DNA of 64,000 nt from positions 145,879,701 through 145,943,700 of the forward strand of contig NC_084827.1 in NCBI RefSeq assembly GCF_033115175.1. The letters run 5' to 3'. The notes under the pieces are model-generated. The model was given only the letters and a program-made list of their open reading frames with translations. It did not search any database and was not told the origin of the DNA. This stretch comes from Lepus europaeus (Eukaryota; Chordata; Mammalia; Lagomorpha; Leporidae). Both the position numbers and the translations under genes were made by a program. The number at the start of each line of letters is the position of its first letter. Positions within the stretch are counted from its first letter, which is position 1. This document shows, piece after piece, positions 1-12,945 of the stretch.

Positions 1-165
1 GAGCTCCCAGCTCCTGACTTCAGCCTGGCCCAGCTCTGACTGCTTGCTGCCATTTGGGAAGTGAACCAATGGATGGAGAACCGATCTCTGTCTCTCTCTC
101 TCTCTCTGTCTCTCTCTGGCATTCTGCCTTTTCAAATTAATAAATAAGTCTTTTTTTAAAATTTT
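1..165 (+). repeat. CSINE, 3' part, cut by window start
   Basis: This is the 3' half of a plus-strand lagomorph C SINE. It has the 'agctcctgacttcagcctggc' segment, the 'gtgaaccaatggatgga' segment, a CT run and an A/T-rich tail ending in a T/A tract. Confidence 0.85.
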
Positions 166-527
166 AAAACTTCATCTTACAGAAGTTAAGAGTAGATTGG
201 TGGTTACCGGAGGCTGGAGCGAGTAGAGGGGAGGGCAGGATGGAAGGAAGTTCATTAATGGGTCCTGAGCGATACTTCAACAGCAAAGAGAAGTTCCGGC
301 ATTGTATGCCATAGTAGGATGACTGCAGGTGACAACAGCGTGCTGTATTTTTGAAAAGAAAGCCAGAGAGGATTTTGAATATTTTCATCATAAAGAGATG
401 ATAAATAGTTGAGGAGATAGACATGTTTACTCTGGTTTGAACATTTCACCACATGTGCCTCTGTCAAGACACCACATGGTACCCCATGAATATGTACAAT
501 TTTAATCTATCAGTTAAAAAAATTTTT
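166..527 (+). repeat. L1 3' end fragment
   Basis: The text resembles the mammalian L1M 3' untranslated end: 'gattggtggttaccggaggctgg' early on and 'accccatgaatatgtacaatttt' near the A-rich end. No coding frame remains. Confidence 0.7.
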
Positions 528-1156
528 TAAAGAATCCATGTAGTCTCAATGAATGACATCTGCTCTGACATTCCCCCCGCTCCTGTCACCCTCCATCAGT
601 CGGTGCCTATGAAGGTTTGTCACTTTTGCTATTGATTTGTCACTTTTGTGGTTGATTTTCCCTGTTACGGAAGTACCAAGAATGTGTGATTTTTTATTTC
701 TCCTACAATCTTACTATCTCCCCACTGTAAATTGAGAAGCTTGCGATTACTGTGAGTGCTCCTACTGCTAAAGTCAAGTTATGAACAAAGGCTTAACTAA
801 ATATTTCAGACCCCCAAAGCAAACCCTTCAGAAAGATCTAAAATAAAGAGATCTCCAGTTCCCTCCTGAACGATATAGGCCCTGTGGCTATAATTTATAC
901 CTAAAGAGAGAATGTATACAGGGAGCCAAGGATGACACTCCTCCTGTGCTAGGATTCCAGAGTATTTACTGATTTGTGCATTTTCTTCTCTCAAAGCTGA
1001 CCTGGATCAACTTACAAATTAGCGCTACTTTCTTAAGAAAAGTGCTTATCCTCAGCAGATCTGTGGCTCTTTCAACAAGTTGAGGGCTGGTGTCTTCCTC
1101 ACTGGTTGTCGCTGTCCTCCAGCCTTTGTATACTGAGCCTTGGATTGACTGCAGCG
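528..1156. other. Non-coding stretch, nothing recognised
   Basis: AT-rich sequence between an L1 end and the RPS15A pseudogene. I see no splice-framed open frame, no RNA gene and no repeat that I recognise. Confidence 0.5.
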
Positions 1157-1600
1157 TTTTTGTTTGTTTGTGTGGTCCATTGAGCTTTTATTTGTATGCA
1201 CGTGTTACACCCCTAGAAAAAGAATCTCAGGATTTTCCCTCCTGTGTGTTTTTGTCCTGCTTCCTCGTGGTCCATGATGCCAGCTGAGGTTGTCAGTACA
1301 ATGAAACCAAACCGGCGGGATGGAAGCAGATTATTCTGCCATTTTTCTAGATCTTTCAACAGCACGTCAAATCTGGGGCTGATCACTCCACACTTACCAG
1401 TGAGTTCACAACAATCTTCCCAGCTCTGTGCTCATCAATGATTTCAAATTCGCCGATGTAACCACGCTTCATCATCATAGCCGGAAACCTGACGATGACT
1501 TTGGAGCACGGCCTAATGAGAACCTGGCGTCTGCCTCTTTCTCAGCACTGTTGATGCTCTTGAGAGCACCAGCCAGGATGTTCGTGCGCACCATCACGGC
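1157..1600 (-). pseudogene. RPS15A: RPS15A processed pseudogene
   Basis: The minus strand reads as ribosomal protein S15a of the small subunit. The start codon complement is at 1592-1594 (MVR-N-ILA, with Thr in place of Met4). It continues through the [10 protein letters not shown]-like, [35 protein letters not shown] and [12 protein letters not shown] regions to a stop at 1214-1216. The span from start to stop is 381 nt, against 393 for an intact RPS15A reading frame. Part of the shortfall is about 10 nt missing near 1397-1400, in the VNLTGRLNKCG region, which shifts the frame. There are no introns. A TTTATT (AATAAA complement) lies at 1187-1192, followed by a decayed poly-T at 1157-1170, which are marks of retroposition. 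It is not expected to make S15a. Confidence 0.93.
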
Positions 1601-1724
1601 TGCACGGAGAGATGGAGGAAAGAGTGGACTGCAGTCTTTAACCTATGGATCAAAGCTCTGTACTGGAGGCAAACCGCTAGCTACTAAAACAGGTCTTGAC
1701 CTACTTCTCTTCTTTCATGTATCT

Positions 1725-2003
1725 TTTTCTTTAATGTTTGTTTATCTGCATACCCTCAAAAGACAGAGCCCACGTGGGTGAGAGAAAGAGCTTGATCTTC
1801 CATGCACCCGCCCACAACAGCCAGAACTAAACCAGATTAAAGTCTGGTCTTCCACATGGATGCCAGGGACCCAATCACTCAAGCCTCCTAGGCACATTAG
1901 CAGGGAGCTGGATGGGAAGCAGAGGAACTGAGGCTCGAACTGGCACTCTGACATGGGAGGCAAGTTTCAAACAGCAGCTCAACCTGTAGCACATCACTCA
2001 CCT
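1725..2003 (-). repeat. CSINE, old diverged copy
   Basis: Minus-strand C SINE, heavily diverged. It is recognised by 'cacattagcagggagctgg' and the usual terminal 'caacctgtagcac' segment. Confidence 0.75.
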
Positions 2004-3139
2004 CTTTCACATATCTTTGATACTGGCTCAAAGACAATTACACGATTCTTCGGCTGCTCTGTTGTAGAAGTGCGGTGGGCACAGGCTGTATGTAGGACCA
2101 GACTGGGCTGAGGTCCCTTTACACCCCTGGTTCTCTGAGTGACTTTGTGCAAATGATCTAATCCCTCTGGACACTGGGTAACTAGGGCAACACCAATGGC
2201 TCTTCTTGTGGATTTGCCCTGAAGATGATAAAATATGCTCCCACTTCTCCCGAAAGGAGGGTGAGGATGCTGACAGTATCCATGGACCCCTTCTGCAGCA
2301 TGGCATCCAGTTACCAGCCACTTTGGAATAAGGGGGAAATTCCAGAAAGCACCAGGGATGTGGCCATTGACTAGCATCTATGTTCTTTGTTTCATGTGGT
2401 TTCTATTTATTTACAGAGCGCCATGGTTATTCATGATGCTTTACAAACCATGAAAGCAAGGTCTCCACCCTATAGAATTTACAGTGTAATTTAAACAGAC
2501 ATGCTGCATGGGCTGACAGGTCAGGCACGCCAGGAGATGGTGTTGGTGTTGTATAACATGGGTGTGGAGGGTTTTTTCTTGAGTTATAAATACTTTCCAG
2601 TTACAAGGGCCTTTCATCTGGGATCCCCAAGCACTTTAGAATAGCAATAACCTCGATTGCTTTCTAAATGCACTTTCCATAAACTGTTGTGGGGACTAAG
2701 TAAATGCTTTTAAATGTCTATTAATTGATCTGTGGACCTGTTCATTGTCTGTATTAAACAGCATGGATGTAAACACGATGGTTTAGGAGAGGCCCGTTCT
2801 GGGCTGTGGTCTGGCTGTGCAGAGATTACAACCCCACAGAGGCCTGGTAACCTTACCACAGCCTCGGAAGGACCAGATGGATGCCTGCGTATTTTCCCAG
2901 GCAAGATGTTCACTTGGCCTAGACTCAGAAAGATCACTTCCTGGGGCCCTGCTTCACCACTTATGGGAAAGTTCACATTTCGAAGTCAAGTGAGCTCAGA
3001 GAAAGAACTTCCACTGGGGACGCTTGGAGTAAGTACTCAACTAATGCCAGTAGTTCTCATTCAGGTCCCTGTCATTCCATCAAGTTCCTCTTAGGATGCA
3101 TTTACTCTCTTTCTTAAGTAATGGCATCTTCTTTCTTCT
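2004..3139. other. Mostly unique non-coding DNA
   Basis: Intergenic sequence upstream of KIAA2012. Weak MIR-like wording ('gagtgactttgtgcaaatgatctaatccctctgg') occurs near 2137-2170. Open frames of about 120 codons at 1994-2377 (minus) and 2732-3094 (plus) lack codon or splice support. Confidence 0.5.
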
Positions 3140-3463
3140 TTTTTTTTAATTTTAATTTTCATTGTATTTGAAAGGCAGAAAGAGACAAAGAAAGATCTTC
3201 CATCATCTGGTTCACTCTTCAAATGCACACAACAGCCAGGGCTAAGTCAGGACAGAGCCAGGAACCAAGGAATTCAATCTGAGTCTCCCACGTGGGTGGC
3301 AGGGGTCCAAGCGTTTGAGCCACCATCCACTGCCTCCCAAGCTACACATTAGCAAGAAGCTGGATCAGAAACTGGGGGCAGGGACTTGCCCCAGGCACTC
3401 AATATGGGACACAGGTGTATCAAGTCGTAGTGCAACCTACTGGACCATAACACCCACCCCTCA
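3140..3463 (-). repeat. CSINE, old copy
   Basis: Minus-strand C SINE starting with a T-rich tail and 'tatttgaaaggcag' and ending at 'ggaccataacacccacccc'. Confidence 0.8.
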
Positions 3464-3604
3464 GGCAGTATCTTAACCACTCCAAGCAGTGGCATCTTCA
3501 AAATGGTAATATTATACTTCATTTCCTCTTCTAGGTCTCAATCAAAGGCCACTCAACAAATTATTATCCCTGACCCATTTGACAAGTTCATTCAAGACTG
3601 GCCT

Positions 3605-3863
3605 GGGGGACCAGCATTGTGGCGTAGGACATAAAGGTATGACCTGCAGGGCTGGCATCCCATATGGGCACTGATTTGAGCCCTGGCTGTTCCTCTTCCA
3701 ATCCAGCTCGCTGCTAATGGCCTGGGAAAGCAGCAGAAGATGGCTCAAATCCTTGAGCCCCTACACCATGTGGGAGACCCAGATGAAGATACTGGCCCCT
3801 GGCTTCAGCCTGGCTCAGCCCTTGCCATTGTGACCACCTGGGAAGTGAACCAGCAGATGGAAG

Positions 3864-3901
<38 letters not shown>

Positions 3902-3911
3902 ACTCTTGCAA
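3605..3911 (+). repeat. CSINE with long (CT)n
   Basis: Plus-strand C SINE. Its CT tract (3866-3898) has grown into a microsatellite of over 15 units. The usual AAATAAAT tail is missing. Confidence 0.85.
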
Positions 3912-3954
3912 GTCCTGAGAGTTGACCTTGAAATTTGAGATGAGGATCCACCTT

Positions 3955-4335
3955 CCACCTATCCTCAATCAGCTTTTCAGAGTGCCCATCCTAAACACCC
4001 ATCTGGAATCGCATCACTCTCTGCTTTAAAAACCCCACCTGAAGAATAAAACCCACCGTGCTGCAACAAGGGAGATGCAACCTTTGTGGCCTTGGGCAGC
4101 CCACCTGTCTCTCTGGTCTCATCCCTGTCCACATAACCCATGGCTTTGGCCACATCAGAAGCTGCCTCTCCCCCAGAGAACTCCAACGTTCCTGTGCCTG
4201 CCTCCTGCCAGGTCCTCCTTGCCATCGTCTCACATCTTCCCAGCAAACTATTCCAGGGCCTCCGTCTGGGAGCTTCCATGATGCCCACCACCGCCCCCCA
4301 TGCCTCTGCCATCCGTGTGTGCTCCCCTCTTGCCC
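3955..4335 (+). repeat. L2 3' fragment
   Basis: The wording 'catctggaatcgcatcactctctgctttaaaaaccccacctgaagaataaaaccca' across 3999-4054 matches the LINE-2 3' region in sense orientation. Chance open frames here have no coding support. Confidence 0.6.
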
Positions 4336-4671
4336 AGAGCACGCACTGTCACTGCCTCCATGAACACGGCCATCCTGGGTGCCTCTCGAGCCCAGGGGTT
4401 GTAGCTGATGTTGCAATCCCTCAGGAAAGCTTTGTGGAAGGCTCCATTTTGCATTCTAAAGGGGCAGTGAAGGGGAAGGGTAGGGGGGAGCAGTTGTGGC
4501 CCAAGAACCCTGGAAACTATTTGGAAGTCTAATGGGGGTTTTGTTTCACCTGCTGGGAGGAGGTCACTCCATGCTAATGCTATGACTCTGAAGTGCTAAA
4601 TTTAATTTTTGCTGCACCTTTGAGGCAAGTTGTTCTTGGACTGCAGTAAAACATACATAACGTAAAGTTGC

Positions 4672-4931
4672 CATTTGGTGGTGGGCATCACAGGCAGGAG
4701 AGGCCACTGCTTGCAAACCCCACATTCCATATTGGAGTGCGCCAATGTGAATCCCAGCTCCTCCGCTTCCAATCCAGCTCCCTGCTGATACATCTGGGAA
4801 GCAGCAGATGATGGCTGAGTCCTCGAGTCCCTGCCACCCACACGGAAAACTCAGATGGAGTTTCTGGATCCTGACTTCGGCCTGGTCCAGCACCAGCTGT
4901 TACAGACACTGGGAAGTGAATCAGCGAATGA

Positions 4932-4971
<40 letters not shown>

Positions 4972-4998
4972 ACTCTGCCTTTCAAATAGATTTTTAAA
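4672..4998 (+). repeat. CSINE with (CT)n
   Basis: Plus-strand C SINE inserted at the edge of L1 sequence. It includes a CT microsatellite at 4936-4968 and ends 'gcctttcaaataga'. Confidence 0.85.
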
Positions 4999-5720
4999 TT
5001 ACCATCCTAATCATTTTAAGTTCATAGTCCACTGGCATTAAGTACAGTCACATTGTTGTGTATCCAACTCCAAAACTTTGTCGTCTTCCCCAACCAGAAC
5101 TCCTACCAATCAAACACTTCTTTCAAGTCTGCCTCACCCCCACCCTGGGCAACCAACATTCTACTTCTCTCTCTAGGAATCTGACTACTTGAAGTACCTC
5201 ACATAAGTGGACTCATACAGCATCTGTCCTATTGTGTCTGGTTTATTTCTCTGAGCATGCCTTCAGGGCTCATCCATGACACAGCACCTGCCGAACCCCT
5301 ACCCTCTCTCCAGCTGAGTGACATTCCATTGGAGGAGTACACATTCCACCCCTCTGCCAACAGACATCTGTGTTGCTCCCACCTCTCGGCTCTTGTGGAC
5401 ACTGCGTCTCTGATCGTGGGTGTTCGGAGAGCTCTTTGAGACCCTGCCTTCACTTCTTTGTGGGCACTCGCCAGAAGCAGAATTACTACCCCAGGAGACA
5501 AGGCTATGTCCAATTGCTCAGCAGCCGCCATACATGTTCCGCAGAGGCTGCACCGCTCTACAACCCTGCCAAGAGCGTCCAGGGAGTCCAGTTCCTCTAC
5601 ATCCTCGCCTACACTTTTGTTTTCTGCTGGTTTTGTTTTTTTTTTTTTTTTTTTATAACAGCCATCCTCCTAGGTGGGAAGCCAGATCTCATTATGGTTC
5701 CCTTTTGAACCTCTACAATT
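4999..5720 (-). repeat. L1 fragment, antisense
   Basis: The plus strand reads as the complement of an old L1 3' region: 'catagtccactggcattaagtacagtcacattgt', 'tcatacagcatctgtcct' and 'gccagaagcagaatta'. An 18-base T run lies near 5637-5654. Degenerate and non-coding. Confidence 0.75.
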
Positions 5721-6138
5721 GCTGTGTGCATTTCCCAGAGGTACCTCCTCCTGTGGGCCAGCAGGGGGCACTCCCATGAGACTTCGAAGGTAGATGAGCT
5801 TGACAGATGGCAGAGTGGCTGGCTCTCCCAGGTGGTAGCAGGGACGGAGATCACTGACCTTCTCACTCGTGCTTCTCACAGTGTCAGCATCAAGGAGAAC
5901 CAAAGAGCTTGGGCCACAGTAGTGTTTCTCAAAGGGGGTACCACTGGCACCCCAGTGAAACAACCCTTGATTAGGCAGTACAGTCTCATATTGTACCTTT
6001 AGCATCCTGGGCCTCTGCTGGAGGACAACTCAAATGGTGACAACCCAAATGCCCCCCATCTACACTTCCATGGACCCCCTCCAAGCCTCCCCCGCTACCC
6101 AAGTCCAGGGATAGCAGCTGTCCAATTAAGAACCAGGT

Positions 6139-6387
6139 TCTGTGGCCCGGGAGTGCAGTGGAGGATGGCCCAAGTGCTTGGGCCCTGCACCCCATGGGAG
6201 ACCAGGAGGAAGCACCTGGCTCCTGGCTTTGGGTCAGCGCGGTGCACCGGCCGCAGCATGCTGGCCGCGACGGCCATTGAAGGGTGAACCAACAGCAAAA
6301 GGAAGACCTTTCTCTCTGTCTCTCTCTCTCTCATTGTCCACTCTGCCAGTCAAAAAATTAAAAATAAATAAATAAATAAATTTAAAA
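6139..6387 (+). repeat. CSINE, young, 5'-truncated
   Basis: A young-type C SINE that begins inside the element at 'tctgtggcccggg'. It is flanked by an exact 11-bp duplication, AAGAACCAGGT, at 6128-6138 and 6388-6398, so the truncation happened at insertion. Confidence 0.92.
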
Positions 6388-6781
6388 AAGAACCAGGTAT
6401 GCAAAGAAAACTGGCGATTCCCAGCATCCTCCACTCACTCAGGCAATGAAGCCTGGTGTCCAGACCAGAGCTGGGCGGTGCTCAGCTGAGGGAACCAGCA
6501 CAGGTGGCTTGAGGCGACCCCCACGGCTCCCAGAGCCTGTTAACAGCTGGCTGACGGTGACTGGCTGTTGTATCAAGAGAAAAGGGAAGGCGTTCTCTAA
6601 AAGCAAGATGAGCACAGAAACAGGAAAAAAAAAAAAAAAAAAGCCCCAGCACGGCCCCCATAAGCAGGACCTGCCATCGGAGCCTGGTCCCTTTGCCCGC
6701 GCCCCCCACCCCAGTGAAGGAACGCTGCCCTGGGCAGTGTCTGCCTTGCCTCCGCTGGGTTACTGGCCTTCCCGGCCCTGG

Positions 6782-6795
6782 GCTGCCATGGCAAC
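6782..6795. promoter_or_regulatory. X-box (RFX site), near-perfect
   Basis: GCTGCCATGGCAAC matches the RFX palindrome GTTGCCATGGCAAC at 13 of 14 positions. RFX2/RFX3 bind such sites in promoters of ciliary genes. A forkhead-like GGAAACAA follows at 6798-6805. Confidence 0.65.
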
Positions 6796-6866
6796 CAGGA
6801 AACAACCTCGCTCCCAAGGAGGAGGTTGCGCTGCGGGCCAGATCCGCAGTTGCACGGGGCTGGCCC

Positions 6867-6879
6867 GTAGCAAAGCAAC
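6867..6879. promoter_or_regulatory. Second X-box-like site
   Basis: GTAGCAAAGCAAC fits the GTNRCC-N-RGYAAC pattern with one mismatch in the left half, and the AGCAAC right half is intact. It lies 85 bp downstream of the first X-box. Confidence 0.5.
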
Positions 6880-7139
6880 CAGCGCCCCCGGGACAACAAG
6901 GGCTCCGGGAGGGGAGCGAGGGGCTGCCCCCGAGTAGCCACCCCGGGGGCGCGAGGAGTCTGGCTCTGTGGTTTCTGTCTTCACTCCACAAAGATCCACA
7001 CTGTCTAAGCTGTGTGGCTGGTTGTTCGGAGGAAGCTGCTGTCGGGTGGGGTGGGGGTGGGGGGAGCGTCTTCCACAAAGGCCCAGTGTTCCTGGTCCTC
7101 TCGGGCCTGGGGCTGAGCTTTGGAAACCTTGAGGTGTGA

Positions 7140-8800
<1,661 letters not shown>

Positions 8801-9393
8801 TAGACCCCAGACCTCCGTTTCTCCCATAGGAGTGGTCTCTTGGCTATATGTGCGGCACGCCGTTGTCACGAGGCTTGGATGAGACTACTGACAAGGGGCT
8901 CTGAAAAGCGTAAAGGCTCATCATCACCGTGTGTTTTCCTTTCCCTTATAGTAACACAAAGTCAGAGTCAGCCTCCAGACAGAGTCAGGCCAGCAGGCGT
9001 TTCATCAGAGCCCTGAAATCCTACCTCCCAGCCACAAGCGTCCCCAGTCCACCTGTGGTGTTCTCAGCTTTGCAGAAAGGAGGGGAGAACGTTTGAAATA
9101 TTTACCTTAAGCCATTCGCAGTCCGCAGGATAAGTTAATGCCTTTTCCCATTCTGAATTCAGTGTTAAGTAAGAACTCCTGTGTTCGTTTTTCTGATTCA
9201 CACTTCCTCTGTCTTGTGCGACGTGTGTGTGGCCCCTGCTTTCTATCACTGCGTGCGGTAGCTTCGGCTGAGGCCCTCAGACAGTCTGGGACAACGAGTC
9301 ACTCTAAAACTAGGTTACAGATGGAGGGTTACTCTCTAGTTTGAAAGTATCCGCTGCCTGCTCATTCCCCCCAGGAGAAAGTCATTAGCTTCT

Positions 9394-9717
9394 TCTTTTT
9401 TTTTTTTTTAAGAGTTATTTATTTATTTGAAAGATAGAGTTACAGAGAGGCAGAGAGAGAGAGAGAGAAGTCTTCTACCTGCTGGTTCACTCCCCAAATG
9501 GCCGCAATGGCGGGAGCTCATCCAAAGCCAGGAGCCAGGAGCTTCTTCCCTGTCTCCCACATGAGTGCAAGGGCCCAAGGACTTGGGCCATCCTCCTCTG
9601 CTTTTCTCAGGCGGATTAGCAGGGAGCTGGATCAGAAGTGGAGCAGCTGGGACTTGAACCTGTGCCCATATCGGGTTGCTGGCGCTGCAGGTGGCGACTT
9701 AACCTTCTGGCCCCAGG
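9394..9717 (-). repeat. CSINE
   Basis: Minus-strand C SINE flanked by an exact 11-bp duplication CATTAGCTTCT at 9383-9393 and 9718-9728. Confidence 0.92.
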
Positions 9718-9728
9718 CATTAGCTTCT

Positions 9729-10137
9729 GACACCCAGCCTTTCACACACTGGCTTTCTCCTCCACATCTGGTCACATCTCCCACTTGGTCCTACCACCAC
9801 TTCAACCATGGACCCCTCGAGCTCTGCCCATGTGACTAGTTCATTCTCCAACACCCCAAGCTCGCTCATGCTCACTGTAGTCTTCCCTAAGTTCCTACAG
9901 TTGGCAGACTCTTGCTCACTCTGCAAAACACAGCTCAAACGTCACCTCCTCACTGAAGCCTGCCCCATTTCCCTGGCTCCCTCCTCCGCAAACGTCCCCA
10001 GCCGCCATGCATTCAGGTTTCTCTCTTCCACCACCTGTCTTCCCCGATGGAATATCATCTTCTTCAGGGCAGGGACCATGTCTAAATCACTTCTAGAAAA
10101 TAGTGTGCACCCCTAAATGCTTTCGGAATGAATGACT
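9729..10137 (+). repeat. L2 3' end
   Basis: Sense LINE-2 3' region with 'cacagctcaaacgtcacctcctcactgaagcctgcccc' across 9927-9965, 'cagggcagggaccatgtct' and a terminal 'ggaatgaatgac'. Confidence 0.75.
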
Positions 10138-10160
10138 TGGTCACACGTGATACTCTGGAT

Positions 10161-10495
10161 GTTTCTTTTTTTTAACAGAACATCTTTTAAAAAATTTTTT
10201 TCGTGTTCTTGGAAAAACAGAGAGAGGGAGAGATGGATGGAGAGAGAGCCTCTACCCTCTGATTCACTCCCCAAAAGCCTGCAACAGCTAAGTCCAGACC
10301 AGGTTGAAGCCAGGAGAACAGAACTCCAGTTGAGTCTTCTATGTGGGTGTCAGAGACCCAAGTGCTTGAGCCACCATCTGTTACCTTCTAGGGTGCACAC
10401 TAGCAGGAAGCTGGACTGGAAGTGGGGTAGGCAGGACTCCAGCCCCGGGCCTCCGATATGGGATGCTCCAGTATGGCGCCCCCAGCAGTGATTCA
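10161..10495 (-). repeat. CSINE, old copy
   Basis: Minus-strand C SINE with a diverged AT tail and 'cacactagcaggaagctgg'. It ends in 'tggcgcccccagcagtg'. Confidence 0.75.
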
Positions 10496-10661
10496 AGCAG
10501 AGTCACACGCTCGCTTCTGTGTTTCTCGAATCACGTCCCAGTATAGTTATGGGGAAATTCATCATCTCCCTGCACCCTAGACACGGCTTCCCATATTTCA
10601 AAATAGAGACACTTGACAACCTTGATAAAATGCCCAATTGTCTTTTATCTTAAAAACCATA

Positions 10662-10912
10662 ATTTTTTAAAGATTTATTTATTTTGAAAGTCAGAGTCAC
10701 ACAGAGAGAGAACAATCTTCCATATCCTGGTTCATTCCCCAGATCAGGAGCCAGGAGCTTCCTCTGGGTTTCCCACGTGGGTGCAGGGACCCTAGCACAT
10801 GGGCCATTTTATGCTGCTTTCCCAGACACATTAGCAGGGAGCTGGATTGGAAGTGGAGCACTCATCTGGGATGTCAGCACTGCAGGCGGTGGCCTAACCC
10901 ACTGTGACACAT
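10662..10912 (-). repeat. CSINE with internal loss
   Basis: Minus-strand C SINE from 'aaagatttatttattttgaaag' to 'cctaacccactgtgacac'. The segment after 'ggttcattccccaga' is shortened. Confidence 0.8.
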
Positions 10913-10924
10913 GTGACGCTGGCC

Positions 10925-11060
10925 TGAAATACGATTTCTCCTGCCCCCTTTTACAGAAGAAGAAACTGAAGCTCAGGGGTATTAGGTGACTCGCCCAAGG
11001 CCACAGAGCTGGTCAGTAACAGAGCCAGGATTTAGACCTGGGACTCCCGACCTCTCCAGG
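10925..11060 (-). repeat. MIR SINE fragment
   Basis: MIR core in antisense: 'cttttacagaagaagaaactgaagctcagg' across 10948-10977, then 'cgcccaaggccacagagctggt' and 'agagccaggatttagacctggg'. Confidence 0.75.
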
Positions 11061-11310
11061 GCTTACACGCTTGGCTTATTACCCTGTTGTCTGTGGGCTT
11101 TGAGTGGCTCTAGCAGTCACTCTGCCTGGCCTTGGCCTGTCAGCCCCCCAGAGTCCCTCCAAGCCTTCCCATGCTTATCAGGGAGGTTGAACCCAGGCTA
11201 CATACAATTCCACAAACTTCTGTGCCAACTAGCTTGTGGCTGAATTAGTCAATGGGATAAGACATGGGGAGATTGGAGAAGGAGAAGGGGAAATCAGAAT
11301 ACTTCTCCCC

Positions 11311-11629
11311 GGGCTGGCGCCATGGCTCACTAGGCTAATCCTCTGCCTGCAGTGCTGGTACCCTGGGTTCTAGTCCCAGTTGGGGCACCGGATTCTGTCC
11401 CAGTTGCTCCTCTTCCAGGCCAGCTGTCTGCTGTGGCCCGGGAAGGCAGTGGAGGATGGCCCAAGTCCTTGGGCCCTACACCTACATGGGAGACCAGGAG
11501 GAAGCACCTGGCTCCTGGCTTAGCCAGCCATGGCGGCCATTTAGGGGGTGAACCAACGGAAGGAAGACCTTTCTCTCTGTCTCTCTCTCTCACTGTTTAA
11601 TTCTGCCTATCCAAAAAAAAAAAAAAAAA
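11311..11629 (+). repeat. CSINE, young
   Basis: Plus-strand young-type C SINE with a pure A tail, flanked by a GAATACTTCTCCCC duplication (11297-11310 and from 11630). Confidence 0.92.
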
Positions 11630-11902
11630 GAATACTTCTCCCCCCCCTACTCTGCTGCAGATGGCAAGAAGCATCCACATCGCTGTGGTCCAGATCCCAA
11701 CAGACAGGCCCCCTGTGTCCCCAAGTTCCTCTCGGGACCTCCCAGCTCCTCCCCCATCCACCATCCTCAGGGTGATGCCGGCTTCCCAGTGTTACTGGAT
11801 CTCAGTGTTGCCTCACCTTCTGTTCGGTTTCTGAACACTCCAATCCCCTGTGTCACCAATTCCCTAAATTAAATTTCTTCTGTGTGTAAACATGTAGAGT
11901 AG

Positions 11903-12209
11903 GGACTGGTGTGGTGGCATAGTGGGTGAAGCCGCCACTTGCAATGCCGGCATCCCATATGGGCGTTGGTTCAAGTTCCGGCTGCTCCACTTCCGATCCA
12001 GCCCTCTGATATGGCCTGGGAAGTGCTTGGGCCCCTGCATCCAAGCGGGAGACCAGAAGAAGCTCCTGGTTCCTAGCTTCAGATCAGCACAGCTCTGGCC
12101 GTTGCAGCCCTTCGGGGAGTGAGCCAGCGAATGGAAGACTTTCTCTGTGCCTCTGCCTCTCTATAACTCTACCTTTCAAATAAATAAGTAAATCTTAAAA
12201 AAAAAAAAT
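11903..12209 (+). repeat. CSINE
   Basis: Plus-strand C SINE from 'gggactggtgtggtggcatag' to an AAATAAATAAGTAAATC tail and A run. Confidence 0.88.
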
Positions 12210-12577
12210 AAACACTTAGTTTCTGTTTCCCTGCTGGACACTGACATACATAAGTTAACTTCCTGCCCAGCATAAGAGTGCCTGCCAAAGCTTTCAGCTG
12301 CGAGTCTATAAGGCTAGTGAGTCTGAGCAACAGGATCCTCCTGGTTCATAAAGTAGATGAGCCCATGTTGAGACAGCCTCACTGCAGCTTTGATTTGGTC
12401 TCAATGGAAACAAGAAGTTCTTGTCTTCCTTTGGTATGCATCCACCAGATTTATAGCTCAGATCTGAGCAACACAGACGCTGCAGTCTAACTCTACATGT
12501 GTGCAAGGGAAGCGGCATGAAGTCAGAAAGGAAAGGTTTGGAATGGTAACAAGACAGGCATGTAAGAGTAGAGGACA

Positions 12578-12912
12578 CGGCCGGCGCCGCGGCTCAATAG
12601 GCTAATCCTCCACCTGTGGCACCGGCACCCCGGGTTCTAGTCCCGGTCGGGGCGCTGGATTCTGTCCCGGTTGCCCCTCTTCCAGGCCAGCTCTCTGCTG
12701 TGGCCCGGGAAGGCAGTGGAGGATGGCCCAAGTACTTGGGCCCTGCACCCCATGGGAGACCAGGAGAAGCACCTGGCTCCTGCCATCAGATCAGCGCCGT
12801 GCGCCGGCCGCAGCAGCCATTGGTGGGTGAACCAACGGCAAAGGAAGACCTTTCTCTCTGTCTCTCTCTCTCACTGTCCACTCTGCCTGTCACCAAAAAA
12901 AAAAAAAAAAAA
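12578..12912 (+). repeat. CSINE, young
   Basis: Young-type copy starting 'cggccggcgccgcggctcaa' with a pure A tail. The flanking duplication is nearly exact: AGTAGAGGACA upstream and AGTATAGGACA downstream. Confidence 0.92.
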
Positions 12913-12945
12913 AGTATAGGACATAGATTAAAGAAGGGGGAGTGG

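Larger units (their letters stand above)
6640..7136 (+). promoter_or_regulatory. KIAA2012: GC-rich promoter region of KIAA2012
   Basis: The 500 bases before exon 1 are repeat-free and GC-rich, with scattered CG dinucleotides and no TATA box. Two X-box-like RFX sites (6782-6795 and 6867-6879) lie inside. The transcription start cannot be fixed from sequence alone. It probably lies between the X-boxes and the in-frame stop TGA at 7137-7139 that precedes the start codon. Confidence 0.6.

Noticed and set aside
6482-7078. 198-codon minus-strand open frame over the promoter
   Set aside because: It crosses an A-run and GC-rich promoter DNA and has a low-complexity product. There is no coding evidence, although a divergent transcript cannot be excluded.
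12578-12912. tRNA-like A-box and B-box
   Set aside because: These belong to the tRNA-derived head of the CSINE; no cloverleaf tRNA gene is present.
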